Of a stretch of DNA of 6,158 nt, positions 1 through 3,529 are shown piece by piece (within the stretch, counting starts at the first letter, position 1; the number at the start of each line of letters is the position of its first letter). Source of the DNA: Chloroflexota bacterium (GTDB lineage: Bacteria > Chloroflexota > Dehalococcoidia > GIF9 > UBA5620); assembly GCA_026389735.1 (NCBI GenBank), contig JAPLHH010000174.1, forward strand, positions 1-6,158, read 5' to 3'. The notes beneath the pieces were generated by a model, which was not told where the DNA came from, made no database searches, and saw only the letters and a list, made by a program, of their open reading frames with translations. The position numbers were made by a program, and so were the translations under genes.

Positions 1-1
1 C

Positions 2-166
2 GAAGCAACAGCCATCAGCCTCAATGTGGCACCATCATTCATGACCCGTATGCTCAAGGCGGATCTGGTCAAGGTCAAGGGCCATGTGGCATCAGGCAAG
101 CGTGGACGGCCAGCCAGCAAGTTCGGACTCACGGACAAGGGCCGCAGGCTCGCAACAAAGGCATAG
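2..166 (+). CDS. C-terminal end of a winged-helix DNA-binding protein (partial)
   Basis: An open frame enters from the left edge and stops with TAG at 164-166, giving the last 54 residues. Seen: a helix-like stretch with ISLNVAPSFMTRMLKADLVK, then a basic wing containing GKRGRPASKF, then FGLTDKGRRLATKA at the end. The pattern of recognition helix, L-V-K, R-G-R-P, and a beta strand with LTxKGR is characteristic of winged helix-turn-helix proteins, in which the wing contacts the minor groove. The target is unknown; a phage transcription regulator is the natural reading. The start lies outside the window; the internal ATG codons fall inside the recognition helix and would destroy the domain. A strong hairpin follows 7 bases after the stop, so this is the last gene of its transcript. 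Confidence 0.72.
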   Translation, partial: EATAISLNVAPSFMTRMLKADLVKVKGHVASGKRGRPASKFGLTDKGRRLATKA

Positions 167-172
167 CAGGAG

Positions 173-196
173 AGGGCCGGGAGCAATCCCGGCCCT
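173..196 (+). terminator. Strong GC hairpin, probable terminator of the winged-helix gene
   Basis: Bases 174-182 (GGGCCGGGA) pair perfectly with 187-195 (TCCCGGCCC) around a GCAA tetraloop, and A173-T196 adds a tenth pair. The tail is TTTACCTATTCTTTAC, pyrimidine-rich but not a pure U run, so termination may be partial. The tail is itself repeated after the next gene (640-658), so it may also have a promoter role. Confidence 0.72.
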
Positions 197-228
197 TTAC
201 CTATTCTTTACACAGCATTTGGTAAGAT
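193..228 (+). promoter_or_regulatory. Leader cassette copy 1: conserved CTTTAC box plus -10-like TAAGAT
   Basis: Bases 193-211 (CCCTTTACCTATTCTTTAC) match 18 of 19 positions at 640-658. A -10-like TAAGAT lies at 223-228, 16 bases after the start of the second TTTAC, the same offset as in copy 2 (TATACT). The 9-mer ATCAACCAA follows at 235-243, just before the Shine-Dalgarno. The spacing between the TTTAC box and the -10 is too short (10 bp) for an ordinary sigma-70 -35/-10 pair, so either an extended -10 promoter or a different recognition mode is implied. Promoter function is inference; the repeat is directly visible. Confidence 0.45.
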
Positions 229-257
229 GGTGACATCAACCAATCAGAAAGGCAGTA

Positions 258-620
258 ATGATTACCAAGACAAGTCGTGAGGAGTTCCTTGATAGCGTAG
301 TATCCACAGCACTCGAAGGTGGCATCGGCTACTGGTCAGTATGCTCCAGCTACAAGTGGATGGATGTGCCAGAGACAGTAGCAATCATCCAAAAGTTCGA
401 TGAGGCAACAGGCGATGTTTACGGAGACAAGATCCGGGTAGATCGCGCCCTCATTGAGAAGGGCATCAAGGAGATCCTGTCAGGCGAAACCAACACGGGA
501 CAGCACATGGTCAAGATGGTAGCAGTAGCAAGCGTTACTGATGACGCTGGTGATGTTGATGCTGATGTGGCAGACTGTATCGTACAGGTAGGAGCCTTCG
601 GGAATCTGGTCTACGGCTAG
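258..620 (+). CDS. Hypothetical phage protein, GGIGYW...FGNLVYG type (120 aa)
   Basis: The start ATG is supported by AAAGG at 248-252 with a 5-base spacer. The protein opens with a short helix, then GGIGYWSVCSSYKW (residues about 21-34), a region predicted to form beta strands with KIRVDRALIEKGIKEIL, and ends with DADVADCIVQVGAFGNLVYG. The combination of an N-terminal EGGIGYW, an I-x-K-G-I/L helix in the middle and a C-terminal DADxAD...QxxxFGxxVYG recalls a small protein seen repeatedly in phages of Actinobacteria. I know of no assigned function, and none should be inferred. It is a single-gene unit with its own leader cassette upstream and a GC hairpin directly after its stop. Its base composition is richer in G+C than genes right of 1700. 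Confidence 0.85.
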   Translation: MITKTSREEFLDSVVSTALEGGIGYWSVCSSYKWMDVPETVAIIQKFDEATGDVYGDKIRVDRALIEKGIKEILSGETNTGQHMVKMVAVASVTDDAGDVDADVADCIVQVGAFGNLVYG

Positions 621-625
621 AGGAC

Positions 626-643
626 AGGGGGCTAACGCCCCCT
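626..643 (+). terminator. GC hairpin after the 120-aa gene
   Basis: GGGGGC (627-632) pairs with GCCCCC (637-642) around TAAC, with A626-T643 as an extra pair. It lies 5 bases after the TAG of the 120-aa gene. The tail is TTTACCTTTTCTTTAC, nearly the same as the tail of the hairpin at 173-196. Terminator function is likely but the tail is not uniform U. Confidence 0.7.
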
Positions 644-675
644 TTACCTTTTCTTTACTCGGCCATCCCTATACT
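640..675 (+). promoter_or_regulatory. Leader cassette copy 2: conserved CTTTAC box plus TATACT
   Basis: Bases 640-658 (CCCTTTACCTTTTCTTTAC) repeat 193-211 with one mismatch. TATACT, close to a consensus -10, lies at 670-675 at the same offset as TAAGAT in copy 1. The 9-mer ATCAACCAA recurs at 693-701 directly before AGAGGAG. Together the hairpin, pyrimidine box, -10-like hexamer, 9-mer and Shine-Dalgarno form a repeated inter-gene unit. A start of transcription around 682 would give a leader of about 30 bases. Confidence 0.48.
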
Positions 676-711
676 CGTAAGAGTAAGAAGCAATCAACCA
701 AGAGGAGCATC

Positions 712-906
712 ATGAACATTGAATCGGTATTGTCAGACGCAATCAGTCGTGTAGAAGACACAAAGAAGGCACTTGATGTAGTCATTGAACACATTGAGAT
801 GACTGAGTTCGATGAGAGCGAGGCTGACATATTGGAGACAAGGTTGTGGGCCATCAGGCGTGTAAGCAAGAACCTGCCTACACTCGCTGACCTACACAAG
901 GCATAG
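712..906 (+). CDS. Small acidic helical protein of unknown function (64 aa)
   Basis: ATG at 712 follows AGAGGAG (701-707) with a 4-base spacer, a strong ribosome-binding site. The product is acidic in its first two thirds (EDTKKALDVVIEHIE, TEFDESEADILE) and basic in the last third (LWAIRRVSKN). Nearly the whole chain looks helical, consistent with a short coiled-coil or helical hairpin. No enzyme motif, signal peptide or membrane segment is visible and I do not recognise the family. Like the preceding gene it has its own leader cassette and is followed by a hairpin, so it appears to be a separately transcribed unit. An opposite-strand ORF over the same bases is judged a shadow. Confidence 0.78.
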   Translation: MNIESVLSDAISRVEDTKKALDVVIEHIEMTEFDESEADILETRLWAIRRVSKNLPTLADLHKA

Positions 907-925
907 CCTCAGACGCACAGCAACC

Positions 926-958
926 GCCCTCTCCCGCCATGACACGGTAGGAGGGGGC
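926..958 (+). terminator. Long imperfect hairpin after the 64-aa gene
   Basis: GCCCTCTCCCGCC (926-938) pairs with GGTAGGAGGGGGC (946-958) around the 7-base loop ATGACAC: 13 positions with two G-U pairs and one mismatch. No U tract follows (ATTGCCCTTGCC). It ends the + strand gene block, so it is probably a terminator or 3'-end-protecting structure rather than a textbook intrinsic terminator. Confidence 0.5.
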
Positions 959-983
959 ATTGCCCTTGCCTATAGAAGCGGAA

Positions 984-1000
984 GTCCCAAAGGGACCCGT
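984..1000 (-). repeat. Inverted copy of ACGGGTCCCTTT within a palindrome
   Basis: Read on the - strand, 989-1000 is ACGGGTCCCTTT, identical to the direct copies at 1159 and 1184. The same bases overlap a perfect dyad, GTCCC-AAA-GGGAC (984-996). It faces the three direct copies across about 160 bases. Confidence 0.7.
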
Positions 1001-1158
1001 ATTGTAGCTTAGGATAGGAGTACCCGCAGTCTTCTTTTTGCCCCTAGGGACGGGGCTTCGCTCAGATTTGGATAACGAGTCTCTTTTCGCTCAGAATAAG
1101 AAAACATTTTGAAAAATATATAAAAAATTCCCTAAGGGCTATTTGCGGTGTTGCAAAC

Positions 1159-1171
1159 ACGGGTCCCTTTT
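1159..1171 (+). repeat. ACGGGTCCCTTTT repeat, copy A
   Basis: This copy is identical over 13 bases to 1184-1196. The core GGGTCCC/GGGACCC is an odd palindrome. It lies immediately after a TTTGC/GCAAA hairpin and is followed by the small palindrome CTTTTCAAAAG (1167-1177). Confidence 0.75.
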
Positions 1172-1183
1172 CAAAAGAAAAGA

Positions 1184-1196
1184 ACGGGTCCCTTTT
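1184..1196 (+). repeat. ACGGGTCCCTTTT repeat, copy B
   Basis: Exact 13-base copy of 1159-1171, offset by 25 bases. It is followed 29 bases later by copy C. Confidence 0.75.
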
Positions 1197-1214
1197 TGAT
1201 GGTACCAATATATT

Positions 1215-1224
1215 GGGTCCCTTT
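1215..1224 (+). repeat. GGGTCCCTTT repeat, copy C
   Basis: This copy has a ten-base match to copies A and B, with TT instead of AC in front. Its first two bases are also the end of the palindrome CCAATATATTGG (1205-1216). The TATAAATA box begins 8 bases downstream. Confidence 0.7.
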
Positions 1225-1231
1225 CCCCAGT

Positions 1232-1239
1232 TATAAATA
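1232..1239 (+). promoter_or_regulatory. TATAAATA, T4-type late-promoter-like box
   Basis: This is an exact match to the T4 late promoter consensus TATAAATA, sitting in TTATAAATAAT, an 11-mer that recurs at 1808-1818. In T4 a late promoter needs only this octamer and starts transcription a few bases downstream. The start would fall near 1246, after the ATG of the 24-codon ORF, so the box probably does not serve that ORF. Because the surroundings are AT-rich, chance occurrence is possible. Confidence 0.42.
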
Positions 1240-1241
1240 AT

Positions 1242-1316
1242 ATGAAGAAAAAAGCATCATACGAGGCTAAGTTTAAGAAGTACAAGCAGAAGCTTCGTAA
1301 CAAAAGAAATAAATAG
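1242..1316 (+). CDS. Possible 24-aa lysine-rich peptide (doubtful)
   Basis: ATG at 1242 opens a 24-codon frame ending in TAG; the product is very basic, about half Lys/Arg, beginning MKKKASYEAKFKKYKQKLRN. No Shine-Dalgarno precedes it (the upstream bases are TTATAAATAAT). If the TATAAATA at 1232-1239 is a promoter, its start site would lie inside the ORF. Against chance, the frame has phage-like lysine codons and no internal stop. Many phages encode short Lys-rich peptides, but I would not annotate this one without expression evidence. Confidence 0.28.
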   Translation: MKKKASYEAKFKKYKQKLRNKRNK

Positions 1317-1323
1317 AATCGCC

Positions 1324-1360
1324 CAATCCTCCGGATTGCGGAGCAATCGTCTCAGATTGC
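1324..1360. other. Chain of three mutually exclusive hairpins
   Basis: Three six-base-pair stems overlap: CAATCC/GGATTG (1324-1329 with 1333-1338), GATTGC/GCAATC (1334-1339 with 1343-1348) and GCAATC/GATTGC (1343-1348 with 1355-1360). The middle stem competes with both others. The element lies just beyond the stop of the - strand 101-aa gene and after the 24-codon ORF. On the - strand it is followed by a U-rich stretch (CGATTCTATTTATTTCTTTT), so it is most simply the terminator of that gene, though the alternation resembles an attenuator. Confidence 0.5.
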
Positions 1361-1363
1361 CCT

Positions 1364-1669
1364 CTAGGGGCCTCTGAGCACTCCTATGCCATTGTATCCC
1401 TTCCTGAAGCTCCAGATGTTGTTGTACTCTGTCTGATCCACCTGTTCCTTCAGAATCACGTTAACATGCCTTGAGTCCTTCCTTCGGACATAGATGGTGT
1501 GGTTTGGTACAGCAACCCAGCCCTTCATCTCCTTCGGAACTGATACCAGCCACTTCCCGTTCCTTCTAATGAACCTTACCCCGGCATCCTGCTTGAGGTT
1601 CGGCTTGGTTCGAGCCAGTTCCCGCGTTCGATCCCGTTGCACAGCTTTGTGATGATCTATTTTGCTCAT
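1364..1669 (-). CDS. Basic protein of unknown function with small beta-rich core (101 aa)
   Basis: The frame starts with ATG at 1669-1667 and has no convincing Shine-Dalgarno. Residues 1-30 are highly charged and probably helical (HHKAVQRDRTRELARTK). Residues about 31-91 look like a compact beta fold: RFIRRNGKWLVSVP, a loop with WVAVPNH, then TIYVRRKD, VNVILKE and NNIWSFRKG. The net charge is strongly positive, suggesting nucleic-acid binding, though no known motif is seen. The W-L-V-x-V ... [IV]-x-V-x-R ... V-x-L ... I-W-x-F pattern resembles residues 19-65 of the 142-aa protein at 2914-3342. It is the only - strand gene between two + blocks and sits beside a repeat-rich non-coding region and a divergent control region. 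Confidence 0.75.
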   Translation of the reverse strand: MSKIDHHKAVQRDRTRELARTKPNLKQDAGVRFIRRNGKWLVSVPKEMKGWVAVPNHTIYVRRKDSRHVNVILKEQVDQTEYNNIWSFRKGYNGIGVLRGP

Positions 1670-1726
1670 GCACTGAGACTATCACATCTTCGACGGAGAG
1701 GCAAAGCGCGAAGACACAAATTTCTG

Positions 1727-1741
1727 ATATACTCAGTATAT
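1727..1741. promoter_or_regulatory. 15-bp perfect dyad, candidate operator
   Basis: ATATACT-C-AGTATAT is a perfect odd palindrome lying 58 bases upstream of the 101-aa gene, within the divergent region. On the - strand it contains TATACT, a good -10 match, so a bound repressor could cover a promoter for the 101-aa gene. Operator function is inferred from symmetry and position only. Confidence 0.4.
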
Positions 1742-1754
1742 TCTTTAAAACGTC

Positions 1755-1791
1755 ATTATAATGATGTTTAAGCTATCTAAGCATCATTATA
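1755..1791. promoter_or_regulatory. Bidirectional TATAAT and 10-bp inverted repeat
   Basis: TATAATGATG (1757-1766) is exactly inverted as CATCATTATA (1782-1791), with a 15-base spacer that can extend the stem with a few more pairs. The left arm overlaps CATTATAATG (1754-1763), a perfect 10-bp palindrome that gives a TATAAT on each strand (1757-1762 on +, 1760-1755 on -). This could be a shared -10 for divergent transcription, an operator, or an RNA hairpin in a + strand leader. No convincing -35 box is visible for either direction. Confidence 0.4.
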
Positions 1792-1808
1792 TTGTACTTT
1801 CAAAGATT

Positions 1809-1816
1809 TATAAATA
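1809..1816 (+). promoter_or_regulatory. TATAAATA late-promoter-like box, distal
   Basis: An exact TATAAATA lies within TTATAAATAAT (1808-1818), the same 11-mer as at 1231-1241. It is 137 bases before the 291-aa gene and points toward it, so a long leader would result. Confidence 0.42.
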
Positions 1817-1904
1817 ATGATTAGTTAAGAAACGCTGAAAAGTCGCAGTTGAATTTTTCTTTTTAGGGGCTGCGCTTCTATAAGACTGATCCGACCGATT
1901 ATTA

Positions 1905-1912
1905 AATAAATA
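1905..1912 (+). promoter_or_regulatory. AATAAATA late-promoter-like box, proximal to the 291-aa gene
   Basis: AATAAATA matches the relaxed T4-type late box NATAAATA. Transcription starting near 1918 would give a leader of about 35 bases containing the AGGGAG ribosome-binding site at 1938-1943. That is the best-placed promoter candidate for the 291-aa gene. Confidence 0.45.
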
Positions 1913-1952
1913 TAAAACCTAATAATAAGCAAACAACAGGGAGTTAAATGAT

Positions 1953-2828
1953 ATGGATAATAATTTTGAAGTAGGCCGCGCTGGTATTCCAGACGAGCAT
2001 CTAGCATCAGGTATGACCCCAGAGGAGCTTAATTCTAAGCTTGCCGACTGGAACGATGGCTATTCCGAAGAGGAACAGTACGCCATTGACAATCCCGCTG
2101 AACCTACTGCCGCTGAAAAGGTAGCAGACTACCTTTCTAACATTGATGTAGAAGGCACAGAGTTTTGGAATTATGTGCATGGCGCACAAACGGACCTTAT
2201 GAAGGGCGATATTGAAGGCGCTCAGGCTTACCTTAGAGTCATGGTAGAAGTACTTAATACTCTTAATCAGCAACTTAGTGAAGGACAGGGCGGAAGCCCA
2301 GTAGTTTCTTCTACTAAGGTTGACCCTTATGCCAAGTTTGGTCTTGAGCGTAATGACAAGACGGCAGCCGCTGCTCCTCTTGGACTTGAAGTTAGCGGTT
2401 GGACGCTTAATGATTACCAGTGGGCTGGAGGTCCTAATGCCGCCCCCGACCACCTTGAGTATGCCCTTGTAGAGCATCCAACACAGGGCTGGATTCAGGT
2501 TAACGGAATTGACGTTGGCTATGAGGGTGGTACGGTAAACACCTACACCCAGAATCATGGCGGCCCCGGACTTGACGAGCGTATGACTGACATTGATCGT
2601 GGAAACACTCAGGCATCATTTGCGAGCGTTGATTACTTCTCTCCTCAGAATGATACCGATGTTCCTGATGGATCATATAGTGCGCAAGACGCACCATCAG
2701 ACATCATTGACATTGTTAATGAGTACGTTGCCGAAGATCCAACCATTAACGAGATCCTTGACGACCACCTTGCTCAAAATCCACCAGAGCCTGATTATGA
2801 TTCAATGCCCGGTGGCGCTGACTGGTAA
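1953..2828 (+). CDS. Acidic orphan protein, probably late-expressed (291 aa)
   Basis: ATG at 1953 lies 9 bases after AGGGAG (1938-1943). Residues 1-50 are polar and acidic with two short helices. Residues about 52-112 look helical (EKVADYLSNID, FWNYVHGAQTDLMKGDIEGA, LRVMVEVLNTLNQQL). A Gly/Ser/Ala-rich linker follows at about 113-145. Residues about 146-200 may form a beta domain (LEVSGWTLNDYQW, GWIQVNGIDVGY). The tail is strongly acidic and proline-containing, ending PEPDYDSMPGGADW. There is no signal peptide, membrane segment or catalytic motif, and I do not recognise the family. The two late-type boxes upstream and the stand-alone terminator downstream suggest a monocistronic late gene, for example a minor virion or assembly protein; that is inference. 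Confidence 0.82.
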   Translation: MDNNFEVGRAGIPDEHLASGMTPEELNSKLADWNDGYSEEEQYAIDNPAEPTAAEKVADYLSNIDVEGTEFWNYVHGAQTDLMKGDIEGAQAYLRVMVEVLNTLNQQLSEGQGGSPVVSSTKVDPYAKFGLERNDKTAAAAPLGLEVSGWTLNDYQWAGGPNAAPDHLEYALVEHPTQGWIQVNGIDVGYEGGTVNTYTQNHGGPGLDERMTDIDRGNTQASFASVDYFSPQNDTDVPDGSYSAQDAPSDIIDIVNEYVAEDPTINEILDDHLAQNPPEPDYDSMPGGADW

Positions 2829-2852
2829 TAAGCAGTATAGTCATATAGTTTT

Positions 2853-2877
2853 AAAAAGCCCGCGAAAGCGGGTTTTT
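2853..2877 (+). terminator. Intrinsic terminator of the 291-aa gene
   Basis: CCCGC (2859-2863) pairs with GCGGG (2868-2872) around a GAAA tetraloop, followed by TTTTTATTTT. The A run before the stem (2853-2857) can pair with the T run, with G2858 bulged. This is a textbook rho-independent terminator 24 bases after the stop codon. Confidence 0.9.
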
Positions 2878-2913
2878 ATTTTATAAAACTAATAAACCGC
2901 CCTTTTAATTGTT

Positions 2914-3342
2914 ATGGAAGATAGAGAATTTTATACATCAGGAGGGTTTACTAAGGGGCCAAATAGCTGGCTTGTTTATGTGAATCCAGCCGCAGGGCAA
3001 AGGGCACCAGAGCCGGGAGACTGGGCGGAGATTACTCAAAGAAGCAAGAGCTATGCTCGCCCTGTGCCATTAACTCTCGTAGAAGACTTAGGCGGAGCTT
3101 GGGTATTCAAAAATGGGCATCATCCAAATATTGGAGAACCTGTTACAGCGGCAGTAGAAGATTTTCCTCACCCGCATAGGCAACCTGCAATGCAACCTAG
3201 AAGACGCACTCGCCCCGGACAAGTTCCGCCACCACCCGCCATTTGCGAAACACCATTAGGCCAACCCGTTCAGGACCAACCTGAACCTGAACAACCTAAT
3301 GACGATGATACTCCTTGGTGGAAGTTCAAAAGATCTCAATGA
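2914..3342 (+). CDS. Hypothetical protein with small beta domain and proline-rich tail (142 aa)
   Basis: The frame opens at ATG 2914 without a visible Shine-Dalgarno (CCCTTTTAATTGTT precedes it); a weak TATAAAAC at 2882-2889 might be a degenerate late box giving a very short leader. Residues about 6-70 are predicted beta-rich: FYTSGGFTKGPNSWLVYVNP, a PEPGDWAEITQR turn and strand, VPLTLVED and GAWVFKNG. The G-D-x-x-x-[IV] turn and the tryptophan-framed strands recall small barrel domains attached to phage DNA-binding proteins, but this is only a resemblance. Residues about 85-130 are proline-rich with a basic PRRRTRPGQ and an acidic repeat-like QPEPEQPNDDD, then WWKFKRSQ. The stop overlaps the next gene's start as ATGA, implying translational coupling. 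Confidence 0.75.
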   Translation: MEDREFYTSGGFTKGPNSWLVYVNPAAGQRAPEPGDWAEITQRSKSYARPVPLTLVEDLGGAWVFKNGHHPNIGEPVTAAVEDFPHPHRQPAMQPRRRTRPGQVPPPPAICETPLGQPVQDQPEPEQPNDDDTPWWKFKRSQ

Positions 3343-3482
3343 GATTATTTAATAGATGCAAAGGTCTTACCAAGTATAATTCAGCTTATCTTGCTAACCA
3401 AGAGGCGAGTAATCATATTGGTAAGTGGAGCTTCTTTAAATGCAAATCCTGTAAGGGCTGGCATACAAAAGAGCATAAATAA
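3339..3482 (+). CDS. 47-aa putative zinc-binding phage protein
   Basis: ATG at 3339 overlaps the previous stop as ATGA, a strong sign of real coupled translation. The short product has C7, then a helix-like KYNSAYLANQEASN, then an aromatic strand WSFFKCKSCKGWHTKEH with C35, C38 and H42. One cysteine at the N-terminus, a lysine/tyrosine/alanine helix and a C-terminal CxxCxGWH recall the small zinc-ribbon-like proteins abundant in actinobacterial phages. C7, C35, C38 and H42 are the likely metal ligands. The function of that family is not established; nucleic-acid binding is possible. The stop codon sits inside the base of the following terminator hairpin. Confidence 0.82.
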   Translation: MRLFNRCKGLTKYNSAYLANQEASNHIGKWSFFKCKSCKGWHTKEHK

Positions 3483-3505
3483 GGGCCGCATATAGCGGCC
3501 CTTAT
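3479..3505. terminator. Bidirectional terminator between convergent blocks
   Basis: ATAAGGGCCGC (3479-3489) pairs perfectly over 11 bp with GCGGCCCTTAT (3495-3505) around ATATA. It lies between the + strand 47-aa gene, whose stop it includes, and the - strand virion-type gene, which ends at 3530. Read on the - strand the stem is followed by TTATG; on + by CATTTGC. Both have short U-rich character through the stem base. Confidence 0.83.
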
Positions 3506-3529
3506 CATTTGCTTAGTTAATTAAAACTA

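Larger units (their letters stand above)
959..1230. other. Non-coding region dense in palindromes and GGGTCCCTTT repeats
   Basis: No supported gene lies here. It holds GTCCCAAAGGGAC (984-996), CCCTAGGG (1042-1049) inside a GCCCC/GGGGC hairpin (1040-1056), a direct repeat TTCGCTCAGA (1057-1066 and 1086-1095), an A/T-rich run (about 1098-1129), CCCTAAGGG (1130-1138), a TTTGC/GCAAA hairpin (1142-1157), three direct GGGTCCCTTT copies, and the perfect 12-bp palindrome CCAATATATTGG (1205-1216). The combination of iterated repeats and an adjacent AT-rich stretch resembles an origin or multi-site operator, but no function is demonstrated. No tRNA could be folded from it by eye. Confidence 0.6.

Noticed and set aside
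669..899. 76-codon - strand ORF opposite the 64-aa gene
   Set aside because: It has Ser/Leu/Met-rich shadow composition; the + strand gene has a strong Shine-Dalgarno and matched leader.
984..1224. Short repeats considered as a CRISPR array
   Set aside because: Repeats are 10-13 bases, spacers are 12-19 bases and unequal, and one copy is inverted and distant; this does not fit a CRISPR array.
1308..1315. AATAAATA as another late promoter on +
   Set aside because: It faces only the hairpin chain and an antisense gene; probably an A-rich coincidence.
1626..1635. GTTCGATCCC resembling a tRNA T-loop
   Set aside because: It lies inside the 101-aa gene and no T-stem, acceptor stem or anticodon arm can be built around it.
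1825..2007. 60-codon - strand ORF across the 291-aa gene's leader
   Set aside because: Overlaps the promoter and ribosome-binding region of the + gene and has no Shine-Dalgarno or recognisable protein pattern.
2007..2558. 183-codon - strand ORF opposite the 291-aa gene
   Set aside because: It lies wholly antisense to a better-supported gene with ribosome-binding site and terminator; its product is a Ser/Leu/Lys-rich string without domain pattern, as expected for a shadow frame.
2500..2886. Two further ORFs overlapping the end of the 291-aa gene (2500-2697 on -, 2593-2886 on +)
   Set aside because: Both are out-of-frame shadows without ribosome-binding sites; the + one runs through the terminator hairpin.
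3474..3481. CATAAATA as another late promoter on +
   Set aside because: It is inside the last codons of the 47-aa gene, overlaps the terminator stem and faces no + strand gene.
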